Positions 1-7,763 of a stretch of 64,000 nucleotides of DNA are shown in pieces (position 1 is the stretch's first letter; every line of letters begins with the position of its first letter). The stretch comes from Sphingomonas sp. (GTDB taxonomy: Bacteria > Pseudomonadota > Alphaproteobacteria > Sphingomonadales > Sphingomonadaceae). The notes below the pieces were generated by a model that had not been told where the DNA came from, ran no database searches, and saw nothing but the letters and a program-made list of their open reading frames with translations. The position numbers were made by a program, and so were the translations under genes. The stretch spans positions 62,001 through 126,000 of the forward strand of contig NZ_JACCSU010000045.1 of assembly GCF_013812825.1 (NCBI RefSeq). Direction: 5' to 3'.

Positions 1-783
1 GTCGGCTGCGGCAACATGGCCGGGGCGATGGTCGAAGGCTGGCGCTCGGGCGGAGTCGATTTGTCGGGTGCGGTCGCGATCCGGCCGAGCGGCGAGCCGG
101 TCGAAGGCGTTCGGACCGTGAAATCGATGGGTGAAGCTGGCGAGCCGCCGAAGCTCGCCGTCCTCGGCTTCAAGCCCCAGAAGCTCGACGAGGTCGCGCC
201 CGAGTTCGCCCGGCTGCTGACCGAGGAGACCGTGGTCGTGTCCATCCTCGCTGGAGTCGAGGCGGCGACCCTGCGCACCCGCTTCCTGCGGGCCCGCTCG
301 ATTGTCCGCGCGGCGCCCAATTTGCCCGTCTCGATCCGCCGCGGAGTGATCGCGCTCTACAGCGACGACGCCGAGGATTCGCTGCGTACGCAGCTGTCCG
401 AGCTTGCGGCGATGCTCGGCTATGCGGTGTGGACGAACAGCGAAGCGACGTTGGCGGCGATCGGCTCGGTCGCCGGGGCTGGCCCCGCCTATGCCGCGCG
501 CTTCATCGCCGCGCTCGCCAAGGCCGGACAGCGGCGCGGGCTGCCGGATTCACTGGCCGCCACGATCGCGCTCGAGACCGTGCTCGGGACCGCCTGGCTC
601 GGCGCGGCGAGCCGCGAGCCGATGGACGGGATCGCCCGCCGCGTCGCCAGCCCGAACGGCACCACCGAGGCCGGGCTTGCCGTCCTCGATCCGCATCTCG
701 ACAATCTGATTGCCGCGACCATCGACGCCGCCGCCCGTCGCAGCGCCGAGCTCGCCGAGGAAGCCGCCGACCGGTCGAGTTGA
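1..783 (+). CDS. proC: Pyrroline-5-carboxylate reductase, 5' truncated by window edge
   Basis: Last step of proline synthesis: NAD(P)H-dependent reduction of pyrroline-5-carboxylate in the cytosol. The frame is open from base 1. The visible product begins inside the N-terminal Rossmann motif (VGCGNMAGAM), so only a few residues and the start codon lie outside. The C-terminal dimerisation domain is intact, with the family signature around SVAGAGPAYAARF and the later SPNGTTEAGL segment. About 260 residues are visible, close to the usual length. Its stop lies about 50 bp before ilvE on the same strand, so the two may be co-transcribed. Confidence 0.93.
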   Translation, partial: VGCGNMAGAMVEGWRSGGVDLSGAVAIRPSGEPVEGVRTVKSMGEAGEPPKLAVLGFKPQKLDEVAPEFARLLTEETVVVSILAGVEAATLRTRFLRARSIVRAAPNLPVSIRRGVIALYSDDAEDSLRTQLSELAAMLGYAVWTNSEATLAAIGSVAGAGPAYAARFIAALAKAGQRRGLPDSLAATIALETVLGTAWLGAASREPMDGIARRVASPNGTTEAGLAVLDPHLDNLIAATIDAAARRSAELAEEAADRSS

Positions 784-831
784 TTCCACCTGACCGCTGT
801 CTTACGCCGCTTGGCTCAACAGGGAATTTGC

Positions 832-1722
832 ATGGCCGAGCAGCGCAGCTTCGACGATCGCGACGGGTGGATCTGGTTCGACGGCAAGCTCGTCCCTTGG
901 CGCGAGGCCAATGCCCATGTCCTGACCCACGCACTGCATTACGCGAGCAGCGTGTTCGAGGGCCAGCGGGCGTACAACGGCGAGATCTTCAAGCTCAACG
1001 AGCACAGCCGGAGGCTGCACGAGAGCGCGAAAATCCTCGGCTTCGAGATCCCGTGGAGCGTCGCTGAGGTGGACTCGGCGTGCAAGGAAGTCCTCAAGGC
1101 CAACAAGCTGGTCGACGCCTATATGCGTCCGGTCGCCTGGCGCGGATCGGAGCAGATGGGGGTGACCGCCCGCGGCACCAAGCCGCATCTCGCCATCGCC
1201 GCTTGGGAATGGGGCAAATATTTCGACCCGGCCTTGGCCGAGAACGGCATCCGCCTCGACATTGCGCGTTATCGCCGCCCCGCGCCCTACACCGCCCCGG
1301 TCCATTCGAAGGCCGCCGGGCTGTACATGATCTGCACTCTGTCGCGGCAGCAGGCGGAAAGCCGCGGCTTCGACGACGCATTGATGCTCGACTGGCGCGG
1401 CCAGGTGGCCGAGGCGACCGGCGCCAATGTGTTTTTCGTCCGCGACGGGGCGCTTCACACTCCGAGCCCCGACTGCTTCCTCGACGGGATCACCCGGCGC
1501 ACGGTGATGGACCTTGCCCGGAACCGCGGAGTCGAGGTGGTCGAGCGGGCGATCTGGCCCGAGGAGCTCGAGAGCTTCGAGCAGATGTTCCTGACCGGAA
1601 GCGCCGCCGAAGTGACGTTCGTGCAGTCGGCGGGCCCGTGGAGCTTCGCGGTCGGCGACCTGTCGCGTGCACTTGCCCGGGATTACGACGACACGGTCAA
1701 CGGGCGCATTGCAAACAGCTGA
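832..1722 (+). CDS. ilvE: Branched-chain amino acid aminotransferase
   Basis: PLP fold-type IV aminotransferase that makes Val, Leu and Ile from their 2-oxo acids with glutamate. The N-terminus has the usual DRDGWIWFDGKLVPW and HALHYASSVFEGQRAY segments. The PLP lysine is in VHSKAAG, and EATGANVFFV and LDGITRRTVMDL follow. At about 296 residues it has the normal length. The ATG at 832 is preferred because AGGGAA lies just upstream; an in-frame TTG at 811 would add seven residues without homology. It precedes tRNA-Gln on the same strand. Confidence 0.93.
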   Translation: MAEQRSFDDRDGWIWFDGKLVPWREANAHVLTHALHYASSVFEGQRAYNGEIFKLNEHSRRLHESAKILGFEIPWSVAEVDSACKEVLKANKLVDAYMRPVAWRGSEQMGVTARGTKPHLAIAAWEWGKYFDPALAENGIRLDIARYRRPAPYTAPVHSKAAGLYMICTLSRQQAESRGFDDALMLDWRGQVAEATGANVFFVRDGALHTPSPDCFLDGITRRTVMDLARNRGVEVVERAIWPEELESFEQMFLTGSAAEVTFVQSAGPWSFAVGDLSRALARDYDDTVNGRIANS

Positions 1723-1798
1723 CGGGCACCACCAGCCCTTTTCTCATCGCTTTCCGAGGGTATAAGCGCCATCTCTCCCGCATGACGGGCTCGCCTGC

Positions 1799-1873
1799 TG
1801 GGGCGTCGCCAAGTGGTAAGGCACCGGTTTTTGGTACCGGCATTCGCAGGTTCGAATCCTGCCGCCCCAGCCA
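1799..1873 (+). tRNA. tRNA-Gln (anticodon UUG)
   Basis: The acceptor arm TGGGGCG pairs with CGCCCCA, followed by discriminator G and an encoded CCA (1871-1873). The anticodon arm CCGGT/ACCGG encloses the loop TTTTGGT, giving anticodon TTG for CAA. The T arm has the standard GTTCGAATC loop. It lies between ilvE and the 3' end of the oppositely oriented trpA. Confidence 0.97.
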
Positions 1874-1929
1874 GTACTTCGCTCGATTTCAGCTTCCCCT
1901 TTGCAGGACGGGACCTCTAGCTGTGGTGA

Positions 1930-2715
1930 TCAGAGCGTCGCGGCCTTCATTGCTGAAACAAACTCAACCACTCGTTTACAAGGTTCAGTTTCCAAGGTTA
2001 GCCGCACGACGGCGGTTCCGCTGATTGCGCCCGCGGCCCCGGCCGCCAAGGTCGCCCGCACATGTTCTGGACGCGAGATTCCGAAGCCGAATATTGGTGG
2101 AGGCCCTCCGGCGTCACTTATGCGGGCGGGAAGGGCCGATTCGAAGCGCGCGTCAGCATGGACGCCGGTAACCCCCGTCCGGCTCACGCAATAGGTGAAG
2201 GCCTTTGTCAAACGAGTGATTGCTTGCAGCGTCTCAGCTGGTGTGTTGGCGGCTGCGATCAGCACGGGCTCGATGCCGGCTTCCTGCAAGTCGCACGTCC
2301 AGGGCTGCGCTTCGCGCGCCGGGACATCGGCGACCAGCAAACTGTCCGTTCCGGCCGACGCGGCGGCTTTCATGAAGTCTAGGCGGCCGCGCGCCACGAC
2401 GAGATTGGCATAAGTCAGGATGCCGATGGGGATGTCCGGGTGTCGCTCGCGCAAGCCCGCGATCAGCTCAAAGCAGTCATCTACTCGAACCCCCGCATCC
2501 AGCGCCCGCCTGGCGGCCGCCTGGATCACCGGCCCGTCGGCGATCGGATCGGAAAACGGAATTCCGACTTCGACCATGTCGGCGCCGCCTTCGACTAGCG
2601 CATCCAGCAATCCGGCGCTGGTCTCAAGGTCCGGGTCGCCAAGCATCAAGAACGCTCCGAACGCGCCTTCGCCGCGCTGGCTCAGCCGTTCAAACATCGC
2701 GGAGTAGCGGCTCAC
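1930..2715 (-). CDS. trpA: Tryptophan synthase alpha chain
   Basis: Cleaves indole-3-glycerol phosphate to indole and glyceraldehyde-3-phosphate and channels indole to TrpB. The N-terminus reads [10 protein letters not shown] then [14 protein letters not shown], which aligns residue for residue with the enteric TrpA start (MERYESLF). That supports the GTG at 2715 rather than the ATG at 2697. Catalytic Glu lies in [11 protein letters not shown] and Asp in LVADVPA; the phosphate loop [10 protein letters not shown] is present. 261 residues, normal length. The GTG overlaps the trpB stop (GTGA), implying translational coupling. Last gene of the trp operon. Confidence 0.95.
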   Translation of the reverse strand: MSRYSAMFERLSQRGEGAFGAFLMLGDPDLETSAGLLDALVEGGADMVEVGIPFSDPIADGPVIQAAARRALDAGVRVDDCFELIAGLRERHPDIPIGILTYANLVVARGRLDFMKAAASAGTDSLLVADVPAREAQPWTCDLQEAGIEPVLIAAANTPAETLQAITRLTKAFTYCVSRTGVTGVHADARFESALPARISDAGGPPPIFGFGISRPEHVRATLAAGAAGAISGTAVVRLTLETEPCKRVVEFVSAMKAATL

Positions 2716-3893
2716 GCCGATGGCCCAAGCAGCCGCTCCGCTTGAGCGACATCCTTGTCGCCGCGTCCCGACAGGCCGACGAGCAACACGGCATCGGGGC
2801 GCTCGCCAGCGATCTTCAGCGCGTGGGCGAGCGCATGGGCGGATTCGAACGCGCACAGGATCCCCTCATTGGTCGCGAGCGCCTTGAAAGCGGCAAGCGC
2901 TTCCTGGTCGGTGGCGCCGACATATCGAGCGCGTCCGCTGTCCATCAGGTGCGCATGTTCGGGACCGACCGCGGGATAGTCGAGCCCGGCCGAGACCGAC
3001 CAGGTGTCGGTGATCTGCCCTTCATCGTCCTGGAGAAGGTAGGTCTCGGCGCCGTGCAGGATTCCGGGTCGGCCACGCAGCAGGGTTGCCGCATGCTCTG
3101 CTCCATCGAGTCCCCGGCCGGCGGCCTCGACGCCAATCAGCTCCACGCGATCGGCAAGGAAATCGGCGAACAGTCCGATCGCGTTCGATCCTCCGCCAAC
3201 GCAGGCGATCACCGAATCCGGCAGGCGGCCTAGCTGCTCGAGGATCTGCGCCTTCGCTTCGCGGCCGATGACCCGCTGGAACTCCCGCACCATGGTCGGG
3301 AACGGGTGGGGCCCAGCCGCCGTGCCGAGCAAATAGTGCGTGTCTTCGAAGCTCGCCGACCAATCGCGGAGGGCCTCGTTGATCGCGTCCTTCAGCGTCC
3401 GGCCGCCGCTCTCCACGGCGACGACTTGCGCGCCCATGAGGCGCATTCGAAAGACGTTGAGGGCCTGCCGCTCGACGTCCTGGGCGCCCATGTAGATCAT
3501 GGTCTCGAACCCGAGCAAAGCGCCCGCCATTGCCGTCGCAACGCCATGCTGCCCGGCGCCGGTTTCGGCGATCAGTCGGGACTTGCCCATGCGCCTAGCA
3601 AGCAGGCCCTGGCCGAGCACCTGGTTGGTCTTGTGCGCGCCGCCATGAAGCAGGTCTTCCCGCTTCAGATAAATGGTTCCCGGCAGGTTGCGGCAGCGAG
3701 TCAGCGGTGTCGGGCGGCCAGCATAACTGGCCAGCAGAGCAGCAAGCTGTGTCTGGAATTCGCCGTCTTCCTGCGCATCAAGGAACGCCGCTTCGAGCTG
3801 CTCGAGCGCCGGCATGAGGATTTCCGGAACATAAGCGCCGCCGAACCGGCCGAACCTCCCGTCTAGGCGCACGCGCGGAGCCGTTCGCGGCAC
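2712..3893 (-). CDS. trpB: Tryptophan synthase beta chain
   Basis: PLP-dependent condensation of indole with serine. The PLP lysine is in GGAHKTNQ, the phosphate-binding loop is VGGGSNAIG, and the N-terminus [14 protein letters not shown] is typical. 393 residues, full length. The start is GTG at 3893, inside the last 31 bp of the upstream trpC(F) frame; such overlaps run through the whole operon. Partner of the downstream trpA. Confidence 0.96.
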   Translation of the reverse strand: MPRTAPRVRLDGRFGRFGGAYVPEILMPALEQLEAAFLDAQEDGEFQTQLAALLASYAGRPTPLTRCRNLPGTIYLKREDLLHGGAHKTNQVLGQGLLARRMGKSRLIAETGAGQHGVATAMAGALLGFETMIYMGAQDVERQALNVFRMRLMGAQVVAVESGGRTLKDAINEALRDWSASFEDTHYLLGTAAGPHPFPTMVREFQRVIGREAKAQILEQLGRLPDSVIACVGGGSNAIGLFADFLADRVELIGVEAAGRGLDGAEHAATLLRGRPGILHGAETYLLQDDEGQITDTWSVSAGLDYPAVGPEHAHLMDSGRARYVGATDQEALAAFKALATNEGILCAFESAHALAHALKIAGERPDAVLLVGLSGRGDKDVAQAERLLGPSA

Positions 3894-5254
3894 GGTGGGC
3901 GCAATGCCTCGAAGAGTGAGTGGATCTTCTCCGGCGACTTTACGCCTGGCATGCTGTCGAGCGACGAGCCGACGTCGAGAGCGTAGCCGCCGAGCGCGGC
4001 GGCCGCCCGAGCGTTACCTGGGCCAATCCCGCCAGCGACGAGCGCCTTCGGCAGGCCTGGATGATGCCGCACCTGATCCCAGTCGAAGGTGCGCCCCGTG
4101 CCCCCGTCGCCGTTGTCGAACACCAAGCGGTCTCCGGACCGTTCGGGCAGTGGCTGGCGCCCGGCGCTGATGGCGGTCCAGATTTCGCAGGACCCCGGGA
4201 GATGTGGTCGCAGATCGCGAACATAGTCGTCGTCCTCGCGCCCGTGGAGCTGCACCGCGTGCAGCTTTAGCGTCGCCGCGACTTCCCCGACGGCCGGGAC
4301 TGGTGAGTCTCGGAAGACTCCGACCGGCAGGACTCCGAAGCTGCGCGCGAGAGCCGCGAGCGGAGCCGCTTCCTGCGCAGTGACGTGGCGCGGCGTGCCT
4401 GGCACGAACACGAACCCCACGAAAGCCGCGGCCCGGCCAGCCTCGATGTCCTGTTTTGTACGTAGGCCGCAGAGCTTCACTCGGCCGAACACCAGATTGC
4501 GCGCCGCTTGGGCCGGGCTCGGCGATCGCATCAAAGAGCTGCCGACCAGGAACCCATTCACGTGGCCCGAGAGCCGGTCGACATCGCCGCGGCCAGTGAT
4601 GCCGGACTCGCTGACGAGCAAGTGCTCGGGCGCGAGCCGGGCAAGCCGTTCGGTGGTCGACAGATCGATCGACAGGTCGCGAAGGTCCCGATTGTTGATT
4701 CCGATCAGCGGCACTCGCAGCGCCAATGCGCGCCGCATTTCCGCTTCGTCGTGGACCTCGACCAGGACCTCCATGCCGAGGCGGTGCGCCTCGTCGATGA
4801 TCTCGTGAGCCCGCGCGTCATCGAGCAGCGACAGCATGACGAGCACAGCGTCGGCGCCGGCCAGGCGCGCCTCCGCAACCTGCCGCCGGTCGATGAAGAA
4901 GTCCTTGGCGAGAATCGGACCCTCGAATTCCGACCGCGCGGCCGACAGGTCCGCGATCGAGCCGCCGAAAAACTCATTGTCCGTTAGAACGCTGAGGGCA
5001 TCGCCGACGCCGCAGTAGCTCCGGGCGAGCGCGTTCGCATCGGCTCCAAGGCGGATCGCACCCTCCGATGGAGATGCCTTTTTGATCTCCAGGATGAAGG
5101 ACGATCCCGGCTTTGCGATCGCTTCAGCCAGGCTGCGCCTCGTCGGCGTCGCGTGGCTCCGCAATCCGTCCAGCGAGACCCCGTCAAAGCGGCTCGTGAG
5201 CTCCCGCTTTTTAGCCCGGGCAATCTCACCGAGCACGCCCGCCGGCTCAGTCAT
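3863..5254 (-). CDS. trpC: Bifunctional indole-3-glycerol-phosphate synthase / phosphoribosylanthranilate isomerase
   Basis: One 463-residue chain carries two TIM barrels. The first (about 1-255) is IGPS, with [34 protein letters not shown] and LVSESGI. The second (about 256-463) is PRAI, with its catalytic Cys in VKLCGL and Asp in [11 protein letters not shown], then VAGGIGPGN. This is the enteric-type trpC(F) fusion; many alphaproteobacteria keep trpF as a separate gene. The ATG at 5254 is chosen because it matches the family start and overlaps the trpD stop by 8 bp; a longer in-frame opening to 5311 lies inside trpD. Confidence 0.93.
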   Translation of the reverse strand: MTEPAGVLGEIARAKKRELTSRFDGVSLDGLRSHATPTRRSLAEAIAKPGSSFILEIKKASPSEGAIRLGADANALARSYCGVGDALSVLTDNEFFGGSIADLSAARSEFEGPILAKDFFIDRRQVAEARLAGADAVLVMLSLLDDARAHEIIDEAHRLGMEVLVEVHDEAEMRRALALRVPLIGINNRDLRDLSIDLSTTERLARLAPEHLLVSESGITGRGDVDRLSGHVNGFLVGSSLMRSPSPAQAARNLVFGRVKLCGLRTKQDIEAGRAAAFVGFVFVPGTPRHVTAQEAAPLAALARSFGVLPVGVFRDSPVPAVGEVAATLKLHAVQLHGREDDDYVRDLRPHLPGSCEIWTAISAGRQPLPERSGDRLVFDNGDGGTGRTFDWDQVRHHPGLPKALVAGGIGPGNARAAAALGGYALDVGSSLDSMPGVKSPEKIHSLFEALRPPCRERLRACA

Positions 5255-6317
5255 TGGTGGCTTCGATGAAGTCGCGCAGCAGCCGATGCGCGGATCCGAA
5301 GCTGATCGCATCGCGGGCGAGGTCGACGCCTTCGCGAAGGTCGGCTGCCTTGCCGGCAGTCATCAGCAACGCGCCGGCGTTGATCGCGACGACCGCTGCG
5401 TCCGCCTCGCCACCGCGGCCGGCGAGCAAAGCGGAGAGGCGCTCCCCATTTTCCTGCGGAGTCCCGCCGACAATCCGTTCGACGGGGAAGCGCGGCAAAC
5501 CGGCCTGCTCGGGCGTAATCTCGATCTCGCAAAGTTCTCCACCGGACAGCAGCACCGCGCTCGTCGGGCCGTGCAGCGCGACCTCATCGAGGCCCGAGCC
5601 GTGGACAACGAGTGCCCGCCCGATGCCCAGTGCCTGCAGAGTCTCGGCGATCGGCCTCAGCAGCCTCGGATCGGCGACTCCGAGCAGCTGAACGGGTGGC
5701 CGGGCCGGGTTCAGGCACGGCCCGAGCGAGTTCATGATGGTCCGCACCTTGAGCGCCCGGCGGACCGGACCCGCATGCGCGATCCCGGGGTGGTAGAGCG
5801 GCGCGAGCAGGAAACAGAAGCCGGTCTCGTCCAGCGTCTTGCGCGACTTCTCCGGGCTGATGTCCAGCCTCGCTCCGAGCGCTTCCAGAACATCGGCCGA
5901 TCCGCATTTCGAGGTGAAGGACCGGTTGCCATGCTTGACGATCGGCAGCCCGCAAGCCGCCGCGACCATGCCGGCTGCGGTCGAGACATTGATCGATCCC
6001 GAGAAGTCCCCACCGGTCCCGCAGCTGTCGGCGAACTGCGTTTCGGGGCGCGGAAAGGGCCTTGCCGCAGCACGCAGGGCCTGAGCCGCACCGATCAGCT
6101 CTTCGGAGGTTTCGCCCTTCACTCGAAGCGCGACGAACGCTGCCGCCATCAGCGGCTCTGAAAGGCGGCCTTCGACGATTTCGGAGAACAGCTGCCGGCT
6201 GGCGGCGCGGTCGAGGTCGCGGCCATCGAGCAAGTGGGCAATGGCTTGCTCAGCCTGGCTGTTCGCAGGCGCCGGGGCGGAGTCCGCCCCCCGCTGGATA
6301 GGTAGAATCTGGGTCAT
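5247..6317 (-). CDS. trpD: Anthranilate phosphoribosyltransferase
   Basis: Transfers phosphoribose from PRPP to anthranilate. The glycine-rich PRPP site reads SCGTGGDFSGSINVSTA, followed by KHGNRSFTSKCGSADVLEALG and IMNSLGP. It resembles the free transferase half of enteric TrpD, without a fused glutamine amidotransferase. 356 residues. The ATG at 6317 is preceded by AGGAAA seven to twelve bases upstream. It is the first structural gene after the attenuator terminator at 6333-6356. trpE and trpG are not in the window. Confidence 0.94.
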   Translation of the reverse strand: MTQILPIQRGADSAPAPANSQAEQAIAHLLDGRDLDRAASRQLFSEIVEGRLSEPLMAAAFVALRVKGETSEELIGAAQALRAAARPFPRPETQFADSCGTGGDFSGSINVSTAAGMVAAACGLPIVKHGNRSFTSKCGSADVLEALGARLDISPEKSRKTLDETGFCFLLAPLYHPGIAHAGPVRRALKVRTIMNSLGPCLNPARPPVQLLGVADPRLLRPIAETLQALGIGRALVVHGSGLDEVALHGPTSAVLLSGGELCEIEITPEQAGLPRFPVERIVGGTPQENGERLSALLAGRGGEADAAVVAINAGALLMTAGKAADLREGVDLARDAISFGSAHRLLRDFIEATND

Positions 6318-6332
6318 GATTTTTCCTGAAAC

Positions 6333-6356
6333 AAAAAAGCCCGCCAAGAGGCGGGC
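6333..6356 (-). terminator. trp attenuator terminator
   Basis: On the minus strand a perfect 7-bp stem GCCCGCC/GGCGGGC with a TCTT loop is followed directly by six Ts. This is a textbook intrinsic terminator. It sits between the trpL stop and trpD, only 15 bases before the trpD start codon, so it must be read through for the operon to be expressed. Confidence 0.9.
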
Positions 6357-6385
6357 GGGCAGTCGACGATCGTGGGCCTAGACGA

Positions 6386-6472
6386 TCAGTCGCGCCATCG
6401 CGCCGCATGAGAAAAACCGCGCCACCAAAGGTGGACGGCCGAAGCTGCGGCGATGGCTTTCAGGTGCATCAT
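6386..6472 (-). CDS. trpL: trp leader peptide with tandem Trp codons
   Basis: A 28-codon frame from ATG at 6472 (or the adjacent ATG at 6469) to TGA at 6386. It contains two adjacent Trp codons (HLWWRG, 6422-6427) and a third Trp three codons before the stop (RWRD). It ends about 30 bases before the terminator stem. The WW codons sit in the 3' arm of a small hairpin, CCACC-TTT-GGTGG. A second long-range pairing joins GCCATCGCCGC (early trpL) to GCGGCG-CG-ATGGC (late trpL). No Shine-Dalgarno is evident. A TTGACC -35 candidate at 6503-6508 would place the transcript start near the ATG. Confidence 0.85.
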   Translation of the reverse strand: MMHLKAIAAASAVHLWWRGFSHAARWRD

Positions 6473-6479
6473 CAGTTGC

Positions 6480-6508
6480 TTGGTAGATAAGCGGGGGGAC
6501 CCGGTCAA
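6480..6508 (-). promoter_or_regulatory. Candidate trp promoter
   Basis: Minus-strand TTGACC (6508-6503) followed, after 17 bases, by TACCAA, a weak 3/6 match to a -10 box. A start about 36 bases past the first T of the -35 box falls at or next to the trpL ATG at 6472. The -35 match is clear; the -10 is not. Confidence 0.45.
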
Positions 6509-6701
6509 GCTTCTGGCGCCGAACGACGCCGTAAAGATAGGTCGCCAAGGTTCGTTCCCGTTGCGCAACTGCTCGTTCAACCCGCATGGATAGAGAAAGT
6601 GCCCTAGCGGGGATCGGCCCTGGATGCGGCCGCCCCTGGGGTGCTCGGGAGCATACCAGCCAGTTTTTCGTTGCATTAGAAACGCAGGACAGGAGGAAAC
6701 A

Positions 6702-6959
6702 ATGCTTGGTATTATTCTTTGGCTGATCGTCGGCGGCGTGGTGGGCTGGTTGGCCAGCATGATCATGCGAACGGATGCGCAGCAGGGCATCCTGCTCAAT
6801 ATCGTGGTGGGCATCGTCGGCGCATTCCTTGCCGGGCTGATCGTCGGCGGCGGCTCGATCAACGACCAGATCACTCTTGAAAGCTTCCTCTGGTCGCTCC
6901 TTGGAGCCGTCGTCTTGCTGGCGATCGTCAATCTCGTCCGCCGCGGCAGTGTGCGCTGA
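6702..6959 (+). CDS. GlsB/YeaQ/YmgE family small membrane protein
   Basis: An 85-residue, glycine-rich, three-helix membrane protein of the transglycosylase-associated family, often stress-induced, with no firm biochemical role. Hydrophobic stretches are IILWLIVGGVVGWLA, NIVVGIVGAFLAGLIVGG and LLGAVVLLAIVNL, and the early polar motif SMIMRTDAQQG is typical. The ATG at 6702 has a strong AGGAGGAA site; the longer in-frame opening upstream is not homologous. It is divergent from the trp leader and stands 18 bases before the next gene. Confidence 0.88.
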   Translation: MLGIILWLIVGGVVGWLASMIMRTDAQQGILLNIVVGIVGAFLAGLIVGGGSINDQITLESFLWSLLGAVVLLAIVNLVRRGSVR

Positions 6960-6977
6960 CGGCCAAGGAGTAGCGAT

Positions 6978-7763
6978 CTGTCCACCGCCTTATGGACGCT
7001 GCAGCGCGGCGAGGGACCCGTGGCTGCGGCGGCGATCCACGACGGCCACGGCCTGCGGATGGAGATTGCCGAGCGGATGGCGCTAGCCGACGCCGACCGG
7101 CTGCGGGAGGAAGACCCGTTCACCGGCCAGGCGATCCGCGGAGTGCCGACGCACTTCATCGCCCATCGCTCGCGCTTCGAGGCCGATCTCAATCGCGAGC
7201 CGCAGACTGCGGTGTACCGAACGCCCGAGCAGTGCTGGGGATTGAAAGTGTGGCGGGCGCCGCTCGACGAAGACATGGTCGAGCGCTCGCTCGAATATCA
7301 CCGCCGTTTCTACGCGACGGTGGCCGCCGTTCTTGACGAAATTGCCACCGATTTCCCGCGCTTCGTGCTGCTCGACGTTCACAGCTATAACCATCGCCGG
7401 GAGGGTCGCGACGCTCCTCCGGCTCCGGCCGAGAAGGCGCCCGAAATCAACATCGGCACCTTCTCGATGCCGCGGTCCGACTGGGCGTGGCTGATCGATC
7501 CGCTGATGGGGGCGATGCGGGATCATGATTTCGGCGGGCGGCACCTCGACGTGCGCGAGAATATCGCGTTCCAGGGCAAGGGCGAGCTGACCCGCTTCGT
7601 CCACGAGCGCTATCCCGGCGTCGGCTGCGCAATCGCCATCGAATTCAAGAAATTCTATATGGATGAGTGGAGCGGCGAGCCGGACTCGGCGGCGCTCGAT
7701 CACATGCGCGGCTGGGTCAACTACGTCGCTACGGTGGCGCGGGAGCTGCTCGATGGCCGATAG
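6978..7763 (+). CDS. N-formylglutamate amidohydrolase family protein (possible CTG start)
   Basis: HutG-like FGase-fold zinc hydrolase. Family motifs are AIHDGHGLR near the N-terminus, VLLDVHSYNHRREG in the middle and a late RYPGVGCAIAIEFKKFYMDEW. No hut genes are nearby, so histidine degradation is not implied. The conserved start (LWTLQRGEGPV before the AIHDGH motif) is encoded upstream of the first canonical start, GTG 7020. The only well-placed initiator is CTG 6978, seven bases after AAGGAG (6965-6970). No in-frame ATG, GTG or TTG lies between the previous stop and 7020. It overlaps the next gene by 11 bp, so it is operonic with the DUF1704 peptidase. Confidence 0.8.
   Translation: MSTALWTLQRGEGPVAAAAIHDGHGLRMEIAERMALADADRLREEDPFTGQAIRGVPTHFIAHRSRFEADLNREPQTAVYRTPEQCWGLKVWRAPLDEDMVERSLEYHRRFYATVAAVLDEIATDFPRFVLLDVHSYNHRREGRDAPPAPAEKAPEINIGTFSMPRSDWAWLIDPLMGAMRDHDFGGRHLDVRENIAFQGKGELTRFVHERYPGVGCAIAIEFKKFYMDEWSGEPDSAALDHMRGWVNYVATVARELLDGR

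Noticed and set aside
6386..7276. Minus-strand 296-codon frame whose end is trpL
   Set aside because: Most of it is antisense to the FGase-like and YeaQ-like genes. Only the last 28 codons, with tandem Trp codons and the following terminator, make sense as a gene.
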